Source: JAVBLU01 sp031553225
GTDB lineage: Bacteria; Bacillota; Clostridia; Christensenellales; UBA1750
Assembly (NCBI GenBank): GCA_031553225.1
Contig: JAVBLU010000013.1
Coordinates: 1 to 64,000 of the forward strand
Direction: 5' to 3'
Length of the DNA stretch: 64,000 bases
Shown here: piece by piece, positions 24,094 through 32,111 of the stretch
Position numbering within the stretch: the stretch's first letter is position 1
How the letters are laid out: every line of letters starts with the position of its first letter
Position numbers and translations under genes: made by a program
The notes under the pieces: model-generated
Told to the model about the DNA's origin: nothing
What the model saw: only the letters and a program-made list of their open reading frames with translations
Database searches by the model: none

Positions 24094-24178
24094 GGAAGCG
24101 ACGGCCTTCCGCTGAAAAAAGGAGTGTAATGCCCCGCTTCCCGGAACAAAGCGGCGGACGGAAGTTTTCCTCCGCGCC

Positions 24179-24208
24179 GACATGACCCGTCCACCTCCGC
24201 CATATACA
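24179..24208 (+). promoter_or_regulatory. Sigma-E-like sporulation promoter of spoIVFA-spoIVFB
   Basis: GACATGAC (24179-24186), 14 bases, CATATACA (24201-24208). This resembles the mother-cell sigma-E pattern GTCATATT-N13/14-CATACAAT, and the same layout precedes gerM. In Bacillus the spoIVF operon is sigma-E dependent. Confidence 0.5.
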
Positions 24209-24237
24209 TGGGACAAAGCCGAAGGAGATGCATGCTC

Positions 24238-25107
24238 ATGAGCGACAGCCTGCCCAAGCTGCACACGGGCGACATCCAGGTGACGGTGCGCGGCGCTGCC
24301 CGCCCGGTCCAGAGGATCATCGATCGTTCGCCCTATCGTACAAATGAGAACATGACGAGCGCCGTGCCGCCCGAGCGCGCGCTGATGCCCCGCGCAACGC
24401 AGCCGGTTGTGCGGCGCGGACGGCGTGCAGGAGTTACCTGGCACCGCATGGGCAAGCGCGGTGGCTATCAGCGCAGGGGCGGGGGACGCGTTGGCGAACG
24501 GGAGCCCATGTCCTGGCGGCGCAAGGTGATGCTGCAGAGCCTTATATGCGCTCTGTTGCTGCTGGGCGTGTGGGGCCTGTCCCAGTGGGACGCGCCCCTT
24601 GCCAGAACGGCCAACGAGGCGGTGCGCGCGGCCGTCACAACGAACGTGGACATCGACCGGGCGCTGGGCAAGCTGAAGTTTGTGTCGGATCTGCTGCCCG
24701 AGGCGGCTTTTGTGTTTGCCCCGCAGGGCGGCGAGCCGGAGGACGCGGCCGCGCCCGTCGTGTCGCAAAGCTTTATTTTGCCCTGCACAGGGCAGATCGC
24801 GCGCGGCTACCAGAGCAACCACACGGGCATCCTGATGCGCGGCGCGCGCGAGGTGGTTGCGCCCGGCGCGGGCGAGGTGGTAGGCATCGCGCGGGCGGAC
24901 GGCGAATGGTCGGTGCGGATGAAACACGCGGGCGGCGTGGAGACGGTCACCTCCTGCCTCAAACGCTTGCTCGTTCAGGAGGGCGACCAGTTGCGGACAG
25001 GCGACGTAATCGGCGAAGCGTCCAGTTACGACGGCGAGCCGCGCGTGTACTTTGAGGTGCTCGTGAGCGGCAAACCCGTGGATCCGGCCCCCTACCTGAT
25101 GCCATGA
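24238..25107 (+). CDS. spoIVFA: SpoIVFA-like membrane protein with degenerate M23/LytM domain
   Basis: 289 residues from ATG 24238 (GAAGGAG ten bases upstream; ATG 24232 is an alternative). A long basic N-terminal arm precedes one membrane helix (VMLQSLICALLLLGVWGLSQW). An extracytoplasmic M23-type beta domain follows (CTGQIARGYQSNHTGILMRG through VYFEVLVSGKPVDPAPYL). The zinc ligands of active LytM enzymes are not preserved. Adjacency and four-base overlap with the SpoIVFB gene support SpoIVFA, which holds the intramembrane protease in check in the outer forespore membrane. Confidence 0.82.
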   Translation: MSDSLPKLHTGDIQVTVRGAARPVQRIIDRSPYRTNENMTSAVPPERALMPRATQPVVRRGRRAGVTWHRMGKRGGYQRRGGGRVGEREPMSWRRKVMLQSLICALLLLGVWGLSQWDAPLARTANEAVRAAVTTNVDIDRALGKLKFVSDLLPEAAFVFAPQGGEPEDAAAPVVSQSFILPCTGQIARGYQSNHTGILMRGAREVVAPGAGEVVGIARADGEWSVRMKHAGGVETVTSCLKRLLVQEGDQLRTGDVIGEASSYDGEPRVYFEVLVSGKPVDPAPYLMP

Positions 25108-25961
25108 CGGGCACCTTCCGTCTGCGGCTTTCGCCCTGGCTGCTGCCCATCGCCGCGGCCGGGGTTTTTCTGGGCCAGGGCCGCTTGCTGGCGCTGCTTT
25201 GCGCAACTATGCTCGCGCACGAGCTGGCCCACGTGGGCGCGGCCTTTGCTGTGGGCCTAAGCGTGCGCGAGCTGTCCGTGATGCCCTTTGGCGCGTCCAT
25301 GACGCTGGACACGCCGCCCGACGGCGCGCCCGGCGCGGAGGCAGTTGTTGCGCTGGCGGGCCCCGCGGCCAATCTGCTCATCGCTATGGCCGCCGTGTTT
25401 CTGCACCGCTTTTTTCCGTTTGCCGAAGGGCTGCTGCGCGATATTGTACGGCTGTCGCTCTCGTTCTGCGCTTTTAATCTGCTGCCCGCCCTTCCCCTGG
25501 ATGGCGGGCGCGTGCTGCGCGCCGTGCTGACACACCGCTTGACGGCCGCCGGGGCCACGCGTGTGGTGCTCGCAGCCGGGCGGGCGCTCGGAGCAGTTTT
25601 GTTGGGCATGTTCGTGTACGGGGCCGTGTACGGCGTGGTAAACGCTACTTTTTTATCGGCTGCCGGCATGATGCTGCTCGGTTCGGCGCGCGAGGCAAAG
25701 GGCTCGCCAGCGGCGCTCGTGCGCGGGGCTTCGGACAAACGCTCTCTCCTCGCGCGGCGGGGCGTGCTGCCCGTGCGCTATCTGGCCGCCTCGTCCGGCA
25801 CACCCACACGGCAGGTACTGCGGCATCTGCAGCCGCGCGCCTATCACGTGGTGACCGTGCTCGACGAGCATATGCGGCCGTGCGGCGTACTGCAGGAAGG
25901 CGAACTGATGGATGCGCTGTGCAACGCCGACGTGCCGCTTGCGCGCCTGCTGCGGCGATGA
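25104..25961 (+). CDS. spoIVFB: SpoIVFB-like intramembrane metalloprotease (M50B)
   Basis: 285 residues. MLAHELAHVGAAF has the zinc-binding HExxH (H39, E40, H43) within a membrane helix. NLLPALPLDGGRVLRA supplies the third metal ligand (Asp). Several other helices and a C-terminal CBS-like region (VRYLAASSGTPTRQVLRHL) complete the family plan. SpoIVFB cleaves pro-sigma-K during sporulation; the CBS domain senses ATP in Bacillus. The start ATG overlaps the spoIVFA stop (ATGA). Confidence 0.9.
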   Translation: MTGTFRLRLSPWLLPIAAAGVFLGQGRLLALLCATMLAHELAHVGAAFAVGLSVRELSVMPFGASMTLDTPPDGAPGAEAVVALAGPAANLLIAMAAVFLHRFFPFAEGLLRDIVRLSLSFCAFNLLPALPLDGGRVLRAVLTHRLTAAGATRVVLAAGRALGAVLLGMFVYGAVYGVVNATFLSAAGMMLLGSAREAKGSPAALVRGASDKRSLLARRGVLPVRYLAASSGTPTRQVLRHLQPRAYHVVTVLDEHMRPCGVLQEGELMDALCNADVPLARLLRR

Positions 25962-25977
25962 ACAGGTAGAATATGCT

Positions 25978-26007
25978 GACATACGGGCTTTGTGCGGCGC
26001 ATACAGA
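25978..26007 (+). promoter_or_regulatory. Sigma-E-like promoter of gerM
   Basis: GACATACG (25978-25985), 14 bases, CATACAGA (26000-26007). Same layout as the element before spoIVFA. It starts 17 bases after the spoIVFB stop. Confidence 0.5.
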
Positions 26008-26045
26008 TTACGGCACAGAAAAATTGCGCAAGGAGGTCTTTGTAG

Positions 26046-27083
26046 ATGACCAGAACCCATGCCATGCGGCTGGCGGTCATACTGCTCGTCGCGCTGCCGC
26101 TGCTCTTGGCGGGATGTTCGCCCAAGGCACCCGTCCTCGCCGTAGAGCCGCCCGTGGAGGAGCTGCCCACCGCAAGCGGTCAGCAGGTTAGCCTGCGCTC
26201 CACCGTGCTGTACTATCAGGACGACAACGGGTATCTTGTGCCCGTCATGCGCCGCCTTCCCTGGGCCGAGGGCGTCGCCAAAGCCTCCCTTGAGTGCCTG
26301 GTCGCCGGAGGCGACAACGACGTGGAGGCCGCGCGGCTGGGGCTTCGCACCATCCTGCCGGAGGCCACGACGGTCGAGTTGGACATTGCCAACGGCACGG
26401 CCCGCGTGGACCTGTCCAAGGGCGCGTTTGACGCGGCCGACGCCCTGGAGGAAGCCAACCGCGTGAATGCCGTGGTGTACACGCTTACGGAGTATCCTTC
26501 CGTTCAAAAGGTGCAGTTGCTGGTGGACGGCAAGGCCGTGAAGACGCTCAAGCACGGCACGAGCATCGCCGAGCCCATCGCACGCGGCGATATCAACATG
26601 GAAGGCGTACCGGCCGGCGTGTCCGTGAAGGGCGCCAAGAAGGTGCAGCTGTACTTCCAAAGCGACGCCAGCCAAAGCCTTGTGCCCGTGACGCGCATGG
26701 TCTTCTCCCCCGCCGATGTGACCACGGCGATTGTGGAGCTGCTCAAGGGTCCCAAAAAGGAGTCCGGCCTCACCTCCTGCGTGCCCGGCAAGGCGGCGCT
26801 CATCTCGGTGGTGAACAAGAACGGCGTGGTAACCATCAACTTCACCAAGGAGTTTAAGGACGTGGCGGAAGCGACGGACGGCGGCCAGCTCGCCCTTAAA
26901 TCGCTCGTGCTGACCTGCGCGCAGTTCCCCGACGTGAAGGAAGTGCGCGTGCTGGTGGACGGCAAGGAGTATGACCCGGGCAAGGCGACGCTCGCTATCC
27001 CCACGTTCGTCAACATCGAGGAGGACGCCTGGGGACTGGATCTGGAGACCGTCGCGCCCGCCAACCCAGCGCCCAAAACCTAA
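26046..27083 (+). CDS. gerM: GerM-like sporulation lipoprotein with two GerMN domains
   Basis: 345 residues behind AAGGAGG. Signal peptide with lipobox LLAGC (Cys24). Two GerMN repeats follow: about 50-185 (VLYYQDDNGYLVPVMRRL, then ARVDLSKGAFD and VQKVQLLVDGK) and about 195-330 (VQLYFQSDASQSLVPVTRMV, then VTINFTKEFKDV and VKEVRVLVDGK). In Bacillus, GerM helps assemble the forespore engulfment channel and is needed for proper germination. Placement next to spoIVFAB and a sigma-E-like promoter fit a sporulation role. Confidence 0.9.
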   Translation: MTRTHAMRLAVILLVALPLLLAGCSPKAPVLAVEPPVEELPTASGQQVSLRSTVLYYQDDNGYLVPVMRRLPWAEGVAKASLECLVAGGDNDVEAARLGLRTILPEATTVELDIANGTARVDLSKGAFDAADALEEANRVNAVVYTLTEYPSVQKVQLLVDGKAVKTLKHGTSIAEPIARGDINMEGVPAGVSVKGAKKVQLYFQSDASQSLVPVTRMVFSPADVTTAIVELLKGPKKESGLTSCVPGKAALISVVNKNGVVTINFTKEFKDVAEATDGGQLALKSLVLTCAQFPDVKEVRVLVDGKEYDPGKATLAIPTFVNIEEDAWGLDLETVAPANPAPKT

Positions 27084-27100
27084 GCCGAGTCTGCATCCAC

Positions 27101-27131
27101 GAGGCGCGTCCCCCGGCCGGGGGCGCGCCTC
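27101..27131 (+). terminator. Strong GC hairpin after gerM
   Basis: GAGGCGCG-T-CCCCCGG (27101-27116) folds onto CCGGGGG-CGCGCCTC (27117-27131), about 15 pairs with one bulged T. No T-run follows, so it may block exonuclease or cause factor-assisted termination. Confidence 0.45.
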
Positions 27132-27207
27132 GCTGCACGCCGTGCGGAAAGAGGAAAAAACGTCGCCAGGGAGAATTGTGTAGTTCAGGCAAGCGGGAGG
27201 TGCGGCC

Positions 27208-28266
27208 ATGGCGGGCGAGATGGGGTGTGAGGCGGCCGCCCTGCGCGCCGTGCACGAACGGGCGCGCGCAAGCGAGGCCGCGGATCGGCGGGCGCTTGAG
27301 CGGCTGTGCGGCCTTGCCCCCGCGGCGCAGGACGAGCTGGCGGAGCGCATACTGACCAACCGGCTCGTGACGCTCAACTTTCACCCGGACCGGCGGACGA
27401 ACAACGGGCGGCTGGTGGCGGAGAACCTGCTGGAACAGGGCGAGTACTTAAGCCAGTTCGCCACGGGCATGACGAACGGCGGGCACACGGCGTACCCGGG
27501 CGGGCAGCGCGATGTGTGGGAGGACGAACTGTTTCACGGCGCCTATGTCGGCTGCCCTGCTCAGCGCAGGCCCAAGTATGGCGCGCTGAACCTGCACAAT
27601 TATGCTGACGGGGCGTCTCCGCGCTTTGGGTCGTGCCATTTCGCGCTGCAGCCCAAGGTTTGCCAGCGGTGCACGTTCGCCTTTGGCGACAGCTCTACAG
27701 GCCCGCAGCGCCTGAGCGTGCAGGGCGGTTTCCTGCCTGTGCTGCTGGCGCTTTTGGAGGATGTGGCGGCCACAGGGCAGTTGCTCGGCATGGGGGCTTT
27801 CAGCGTAGCATCCGCGGTTTCGCTGCTGCTGCGCGATCCGGGCGAAGCGATGCATGCACGGCGGCGTGATCTGGATCGCTGCATCGAGACGCACGTGCAC
27901 GGGCCGATGAAGCTTGAGGCCGATATCGCGTATCTGGCCGTGGACGAAAGCTTTGCAGACAGCGACGTGGCCGAGACGCTGACGGCGCTCAGCTCGCGCT
28001 ACCAATTTCCGCTGCGCTGGACGCCCGCCCGGCGGGTGCCGCTTGCAGACATCGGCGAGGCGTTTCGCGGTCCGGCGGTTCCTCTGGTGGCCCGGCGGGC
28101 GGTGGAGATATGCGGCGAGGGCGGGGTGTACATCGATGCGGCGCTCATCGGCCGCGCTTCCCTGGATACCCTGGACCACCCGGAGCGGTGGGCGGATCTT
28201 GGGACGCCTCAGCAGCTGTTTCAGTACATAAAGCAGCTATGGCACACGGCGGCGCACTTTGGATGA
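27208..28266 (+). CDS. DUF3626-domain protein
   Basis: 352 residues from ATG 27208 behind GGGAGG. It matches DUF3626 by LVTLNFHPDRR, FATGMTNGGHTAYPGGQRDVWE, RPKYGALNLHNYADGASPRFGSCHF and CTFAFGDS. Conserved His, Asp and Cys residues look catalytic, but the family has no assigned reaction. It is soluble with no signal peptide. It lies 14 bases upstream of an iron-sulfur-flavoprotein-like gene in one unit. Confidence 0.83.
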   Translation: MAGEMGCEAAALRAVHERARASEAADRRALERLCGLAPAAQDELAERILTNRLVTLNFHPDRRTNNGRLVAENLLEQGEYLSQFATGMTNGGHTAYPGGQRDVWEDELFHGAYVGCPAQRRPKYGALNLHNYADGASPRFGSCHFALQPKVCQRCTFAFGDSSTGPQRLSVQGGFLPVLLALLEDVAATGQLLGMGAFSVASAVSLLLRDPGEAMHARRRDLDRCIETHVHGPMKLEADIAYLAVDESFADSDVAETLTALSSRYQFPLRWTPARRVPLADIGEAFRGPAVPLVARRAVEICGEGGVYIDAALIGRASLDTLDHPERWADLGTPQQLFQYIKQLWHTAAHFG

Positions 28267-28280
28267 GAGGCGGGGTACGC

Positions 28281-28880
28281 ATGGAAACGCTCATCTTGAA
28301 CGGCTCGCCCCGCAGCGGCGGCGACACTGCGGCTCTGCTGGCCGAGCTGCGCGGGCATCTGAAGGGCGACGTGCTGGAGGTGTTTGCCTATGGCGGGACC
28401 ATTCACGCCTGCGTGGACTGCCGTTTCTGTTGGACGCACCCGGGCTGCCGCATCGCGGACGGGATGCAGGAGGTGTACCGATGCCTTTCCTCCTGCGACA
28501 ACGTGGTGCTCGCCTCGCCCATCTTCTTTAGCGAGCTGAGCGGACCGCTGCTGAGCGTCGCCAGCCGCCTGCAAACGGCGTATGCCGCCCGGCGCTTTCG
28601 CGGCGAGGAGCCCTGGCCGGGCGTACGCCGCGGCGTTGTGCTGCTGGCCGGCGCGCAGGCAGGAACGCAGCACAAAGCGCTGTCCACCGCGCACTCGGTG
28701 CTGCGCCACATGAACGCGCTGCCCATCGTAGCCACAGTTCTCGCCCTGGACACGGATCACCTGCCCGCCGCCCGGGACGAGGACGCGCTTGCGCAGGCGC
28801 GGGCGGCGGCGGAGCTACTCAACCGCCTGTACGAAGCGCGTGGCCGTGCGCCTCAACCGGTGCTGCCGGACGACGATTAA
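28281..28880 (+). CDS. Iron-sulfur-flavoprotein-like NAD(P)H/FMN reductase
   Basis: 199 residues. LILNGSPRSGGDTAALLAEL is the FMN phosphate loop. The cysteine cluster CVDCRFCWTHPGC (CX2CX2CX5C) matches the compact motif that binds a 4Fe-4S cluster in archaeal and clostridial Isf proteins; many relatives keep only part of it. VVLASPIFFSELSGPLLSVASRL is the flavin-contact region. It could pass electrons from ferredoxin or NADPH to oxygen species or quinones. It is downstream of the DUF3626 gene and ends at a bidirectional terminator. Confidence 0.82.
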   Translation: METLILNGSPRSGGDTAALLAELRGHLKGDVLEVFAYGGTIHACVDCRFCWTHPGCRIADGMQEVYRCLSSCDNVVLASPIFFSELSGPLLSVASRLQTAYAARRFRGEEPWPGVRRGVVLLAGAQAGTQHKALSTAHSVLRHMNALPIVATVLALDTDHLPAARDEDALAQARAAAELLNRLYEARGRAPQPVLPDDD

Positions 28881-28900
28881 TCCCGACACGAGCGCACCGA

Positions 28901-28945
28901 AAAGCGCCTGGGGCGACAAACGACGTTTGTCGCCCCAGGCGCTTT
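28901..28945. terminator. Bidirectional terminator with a 22-base-pair stem
   Basis: The 22 bases 28901-28922 are the exact reverse complement of 28924-28945, starting AAAGCGCC and ending GGCGCTTT. It sits between convergent genes. Confidence 0.8.
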
Positions 28946-28974
28946 GATGCATCGGAAGAGAGTTCGCTCCCGCG

Positions 28975-30057
28975 TCAGTCGCCCATCGAGACCCCCATAT
29001 CGCGCGCGGTCAGCAGCATCGGGTCGTCCGCGGGCACGTTGTGCGTGACGCCCGCAATGTCGCTCAGCTTGTTGGCGAGGGTGGCGCGGCCCTTGAGCGC
29101 CACGGTGGTGCCGAACTCTCCGCTCTCAATAAGGCGCACGGCGTACGCGCCGAACTGCGTGGACAGCGCCCTGTCGATGGCCGAAGGCGAGCCGCCCCGC
29201 TGGATATGGCCGGGCACAACAGCGCGCACCTCAAGCGTTGTGGAGGCCGAGAGCTGCCCCGCGATGCGCTGAGCGATGGAGAAGCCGGGCACGGCCGCGC
29301 GGGCGGCCTCGCGGTCCTTCTTTTTCATAGCCGCCTCCGCCAGATCCATGGCGCCTTCCGCGACGGCCACAATGCTGAAGGACTTTTTCATCTTTCGGCG
29401 CTCCTCCAGCGCGGCGATTAACTTCTGCATGTCGTAAGGCACCTCGGGCAGCAGAATGATGTCCGCCCCGCCCGCGAGCCCGGCGTACAGGGTAAGCCAT
29501 CCGGCTTTGTTGCCCATGATCTCACACACCATCACCCGGCCGTGGGAGGCTGCCGTGGTATGCAGGCGGTCGATGCATTCGGTGGCGATGTCCAGCGCGG
29601 TGTGAAAGCCGAAGGTAACGTCCGTGCCGGCGATGTCGTTGTCGATGGTCTTGGGCAGCCCGATCACGTTCAGGCCCTCCTGCGCAAGCAAGTTGGCCGT
29701 CTTGTGCGTGCCGTTGCCGCCCAGCGTCACCAGGCAGTCCAGCTTCAGCTTTTTATAGTTGTCACACATCATGGATATCTTGTCGGTGTTATTTTCGTCC
29801 ACCAGGCGCATGGTGCGGTAGGGCTGGCGGGAGGTCCCCAAAATGGTGCCGCCCAGCGTGAGGATGCCGGAGAATTCGCCCCGCTCCATCTCCCGCGCTT
29901 CGCACTCGATCAGGCCCTTGTAACCGTTGGCGATGCCAACGACTACCGCGTCGGGGAAGCGCTCATACGCCGCGCGCGCCACGCCGCGAATCGCCGCGTT
30001 CAGCCCGGGGCAATCCCCTCCGCTTGTTAAGATGCCGATGCGCAGTTTCTTAGCCAT
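28975..30057 (-). CDS. pfkA: 6-phosphofructokinase (Gly104/Lys124-type)
   Basis: 360 residues from ATG 30057 behind GGAGGCG; the upstream in-frame extension lacks a site. GILTSGGDCPGLNAAIRG is the nucleotide-binding start. The phosphate-donor loop reads LGGNGTHKTA: Gly at the position that distinguishes ATP from pyrophosphate enzymes is kept, but the adjacent catalytic-site Asp of GGDGS is Asn. The fructose-6-phosphate loop is LPKTIDNDI with Lys rather than Gly. This combination is found in a distinct clostridial group. The donor is probably ATP, but pyrophosphate is not excluded. Confidence 0.9.
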   Translation of the reverse strand: MAKKLRIGILTSGGDCPGLNAAIRGVARAAYERFPDAVVVGIANGYKGLIECEAREMERGEFSGILTLGGTILGTSRQPYRTMRLVDENNTDKISMMCDNYKKLKLDCLVTLGGNGTHKTANLLAQEGLNVIGLPKTIDNDIAGTDVTFGFHTALDIATECIDRLHTTAASHGRVMVCEIMGNKAGWLTLYAGLAGGADIILLPEVPYDMQKLIAALEERRKMKKSFSIVAVAEGAMDLAEAAMKKKDREAARAAVPGFSIAQRIAGQLSASTTLEVRAVVPGHIQRGGSPSAIDRALSTQFGAYAVRLIESGEFGTTVALKGRATLANKLSDIAGVTHNVPADDPMLLTARDMGVSMGD

Positions 30058-30088
30058 TTGCAACGCCTCCGCCCTATTTCCTTGTCCC

Positions 30089-30116
30089 ATTATAACATGC
30101 GAAACGGGGACAACAA
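30089..30116 (-). promoter_or_regulatory. Sigma-A promoter of pfkA
   Basis: On the minus strand TTGTTG (30116-30111), 16 bases, perfect TATAAT (30094-30089). Confidence 0.65.
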
Positions 30117-30130
30117 ATATATCGGGCGGC

Positions 30131-30159
30131 TTTCCTTCATCATTTATCTGCGCTATAAT
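30131..30159 (+). promoter_or_regulatory. Probable promoter of the Gfo/isomerase/alcohol dehydrogenase operon
   Basis: A perfect TATAAT at 30154-30159 with a poor TTTCCT 17 bases upstream (30131-30136). A weak -35 is compatible with activator dependence. Confidence 0.5.
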
Positions 30160-30200
30160 GGACGTATGCCAAGCAATCTATGCAAAGGAGTGAACAGCCG

Positions 30201-31193
30201 TTGAATGAGACGCTGCGCCTGGGCATTCTGGGCCCGGGCAAGATTGCACGCCGTTTTTTGAATTGCATCCATCTGGCGCCGGGCGTTACGGCCGTGGCCG
30301 TTGGCTCACGCTCGCTTGCACGGGCGCAGGAGCTTGCCGCAGAATACGCCATCCCGCACGCCTACGGCAGCTACGAGGAGGCCGTAAGCGACCCGGACGT
30401 GGACGCGGTGTACGTGGCCACGCTTCACCCCCAGCACGAGGAACACGCCCTGCTTGCGCTGCGCGCTGGCAAGCACGTGCTCGTGGAGAAGCCTTTCACC
30501 CTGAATGAGGCGAGTGCGCGGCGCATCGCTCAGGAAGCGCAAAGCCGCGGCCTTTTCTGTATGGAGGCGATGTGGACGCGCTTTTTCCCGGTGATGGATC
30601 AGGTGCGCGCCTGGATTTCCGCCGGAGCGATCGGCGACGTGCGGCTTGCGCATGCGCAGTTCTGCTTCCGCTCAGAGACGGTCGACCCAAACTCCCGCCT
30701 GTTCTCCCCTTTGCACGCGGGCGGGTGTACGCTGGATGTGGGCGTCTATGGGCTGTCCTTCCTGTCCATGGTGTTTGGCGGGGCGGTACCCGAGGCCGTT
30801 TCCGGCTATGCGCACATCGGCGAGACGGGCGTGGACGAACAGGCCGTGATGATCCTGAAGTACGGAGGCGGCGCGCTCGGCTCTGCGTTCGCGGCCTTCC
30901 GCACGCGCACGCCTTCCATCGCCTCGGTGTACGGCACGGCCGGACGAATCGACGTTGCAGACGCCTTCTGGAGCCCGCGCAGCGCCACGCTCGTGCGCGC
31001 CGGCCAGCCCGACGAGGTTTTTGAAGACATGCGCGAAGGCGAAGGCTTTCAGTATGAGATGCTGCACGTGCGCGATTGCCTACAAAAAGGCCTGAAGGAC
31101 AGCCCGTTGATGCCGCTTGGCGAGACCTTGACCCTGCAGCGGACCATGGACGCACTGCGCGCCCAATGGGGGCTTTCCTACCCCTGCGAATGA
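30201..31193 (+). CDS. Gfo/Idh/MocA-family oxidoreductase
   Basis: 330 residues from TTG 30201. This start is preferred because AAAGGAG lies ten bases before it, whereas the ATG at 30180 has its own coding sequence made of that site. GILGPGKIARRF is the NAD(P)-binding loop, VLVEKPFTLN is the EKP motif, and GGCTLDVGVYGLSFL is the region with the usual catalytic residues. Relatives oxidise sugar or inositol hydroxyls with NAD(P). First gene of a five-gene sugar operon. Confidence 0.85.
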   Translation: MNETLRLGILGPGKIARRFLNCIHLAPGVTAVAVGSRSLARAQELAAEYAIPHAYGSYEEAVSDPDVDAVYVATLHPQHEEHALLALRAGKHVLVEKPFTLNEASARRIAQEAQSRGLFCMEAMWTRFFPVMDQVRAWISAGAIGDVRLAHAQFCFRSETVDPNSRLFSPLHAGGCTLDVGVYGLSFLSMVFGGAVPEAVSGYAHIGETGVDEQAVMILKYGGGALGSAFAAFRTRTPSIASVYGTAGRIDVADAFWSPRSATLVRAGQPDEVFEDMREGEGFQYEMLHVRDCLQKGLKDSPLMPLGETLTLQRTMDALRAQWGLSYPCE

Positions 31194-31234
31194 CCGGCTT
31201 GTTGTGATGCGAATGATGAGAAGGAGGATTCCCC

Positions 31235-32092
31235 ATGGCCAAGTTCATACTCAGCGCCTTTGCCGATGAGATCGGCCCGGATTTCAACCTGCAGATGAAC
31301 GAGCTTGACCGCCACGGCATCAAGCACATCGAGGTGCGCGGCGTGGACGGCGCGAGCATCTCCGACTACACGGTGGACATGGCAAAGGCGCTGAAAAAGC
31401 GCATGGACGAGCGCGGCTTTACGGCGTCGGCGCTGGGCACGCCCTGCGGCAAGCAGAAGATCACCGACGAGTTCGGCCCGCACCTGGACATGTTCAAGCG
31501 CATGCTGGACGTGGCCGACACGCTGGAAGCCCCGTATCTTCGCATGTTCAGCTTCTTCATTGAGGAGGGCAAGGCGGCGGAATACAAAGCCGAGGTGATG
31601 AAGCGCCTGGAGGCCTTCGTGAGGGCCGCCGAAGGCCGTCGGGTGCGGCTGGTGCACGAAAACGAGAAGCACATCTACGGCGACATCGGCTCGCGGTGCC
31701 TGGAGATCGTGAAGGCCTTCCCCTCCATCAAGGCCACGTTCGACCCGAGCAACTTTGTGCAGTGCGACGAGGACAACAAGAAAACCTACGAGATGCTGCG
31801 GCCCTACATCGTGTACATGCACATCAAGGACAGCGTGTATTCGGGCGAGAAGGCCGCCGCCGTCACAGGGATCGACCTGACCTCCGATTCCCACCGCCCC
31901 GCGGGCATGGGCCAGGGCGATGTGGAATGGGTGCTGCGCAACCTGTGGAACTCGGGTTATGAGGGTTTCCTCTCCATAGAGCCGCACCTTGCGCGCTTTA
32001 CCGGCGCGCCGGAGGGCGGACCGGAAAAATTCGCCATTGCGGCCACCGCGCTCAAGGTGCTCCTGCACAGCGTTACGGGCAACCTGTACTAA
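31235..32092 (+). CDS. Sugar phosphate isomerase/epimerase-family TIM-barrel protein
   Basis: 285 residues behind GAAGGAGG. It is of the AP-endonuclease-2/xylose isomerase-like fold. The metal-ligand positions are visible as VHENEKHIYGD (Glu), ATFDPSNFVQC (Asp), MHIKDSVYSG (His) and FLSIEPHLA (Glu). Members isomerise, epimerise or dehydrate sugars. Several work with Gfo/Idh/MocA dehydrogenases that first oxidise the sugar ring. It is flanked on both sides by such dehydrogenases, which fits that mode. Confidence 0.87.
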   Translation: MAKFILSAFADEIGPDFNLQMNELDRHGIKHIEVRGVDGASISDYTVDMAKALKKRMDERGFTASALGTPCGKQKITDEFGPHLDMFKRMLDVADTLEAPYLRMFSFFIEEGKAAEYKAEVMKRLEAFVRAAEGRRVRLVHENEKHIYGDIGSRCLEIVKAFPSIKATFDPSNFVQCDEDNKKTYEMLRPYIVYMHIKDSVYSGEKAAAVTGIDLTSDSHRPAGMGQGDVEWVLRNLWNSGYEGFLSIEPHLARFTGAPEGGPEKFAIAATALKVLLHSVTGNLY

Positions 32093-32111
32093 ACAACGGG
32101 AGGGTAACACC

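Noticed and set aside
25653..27377. A 574-codon minus-strand frame across spoIVFB and gerM
   Set aside because: Shadow of two well-supported sporulation genes, with no family motif and atypical composition.
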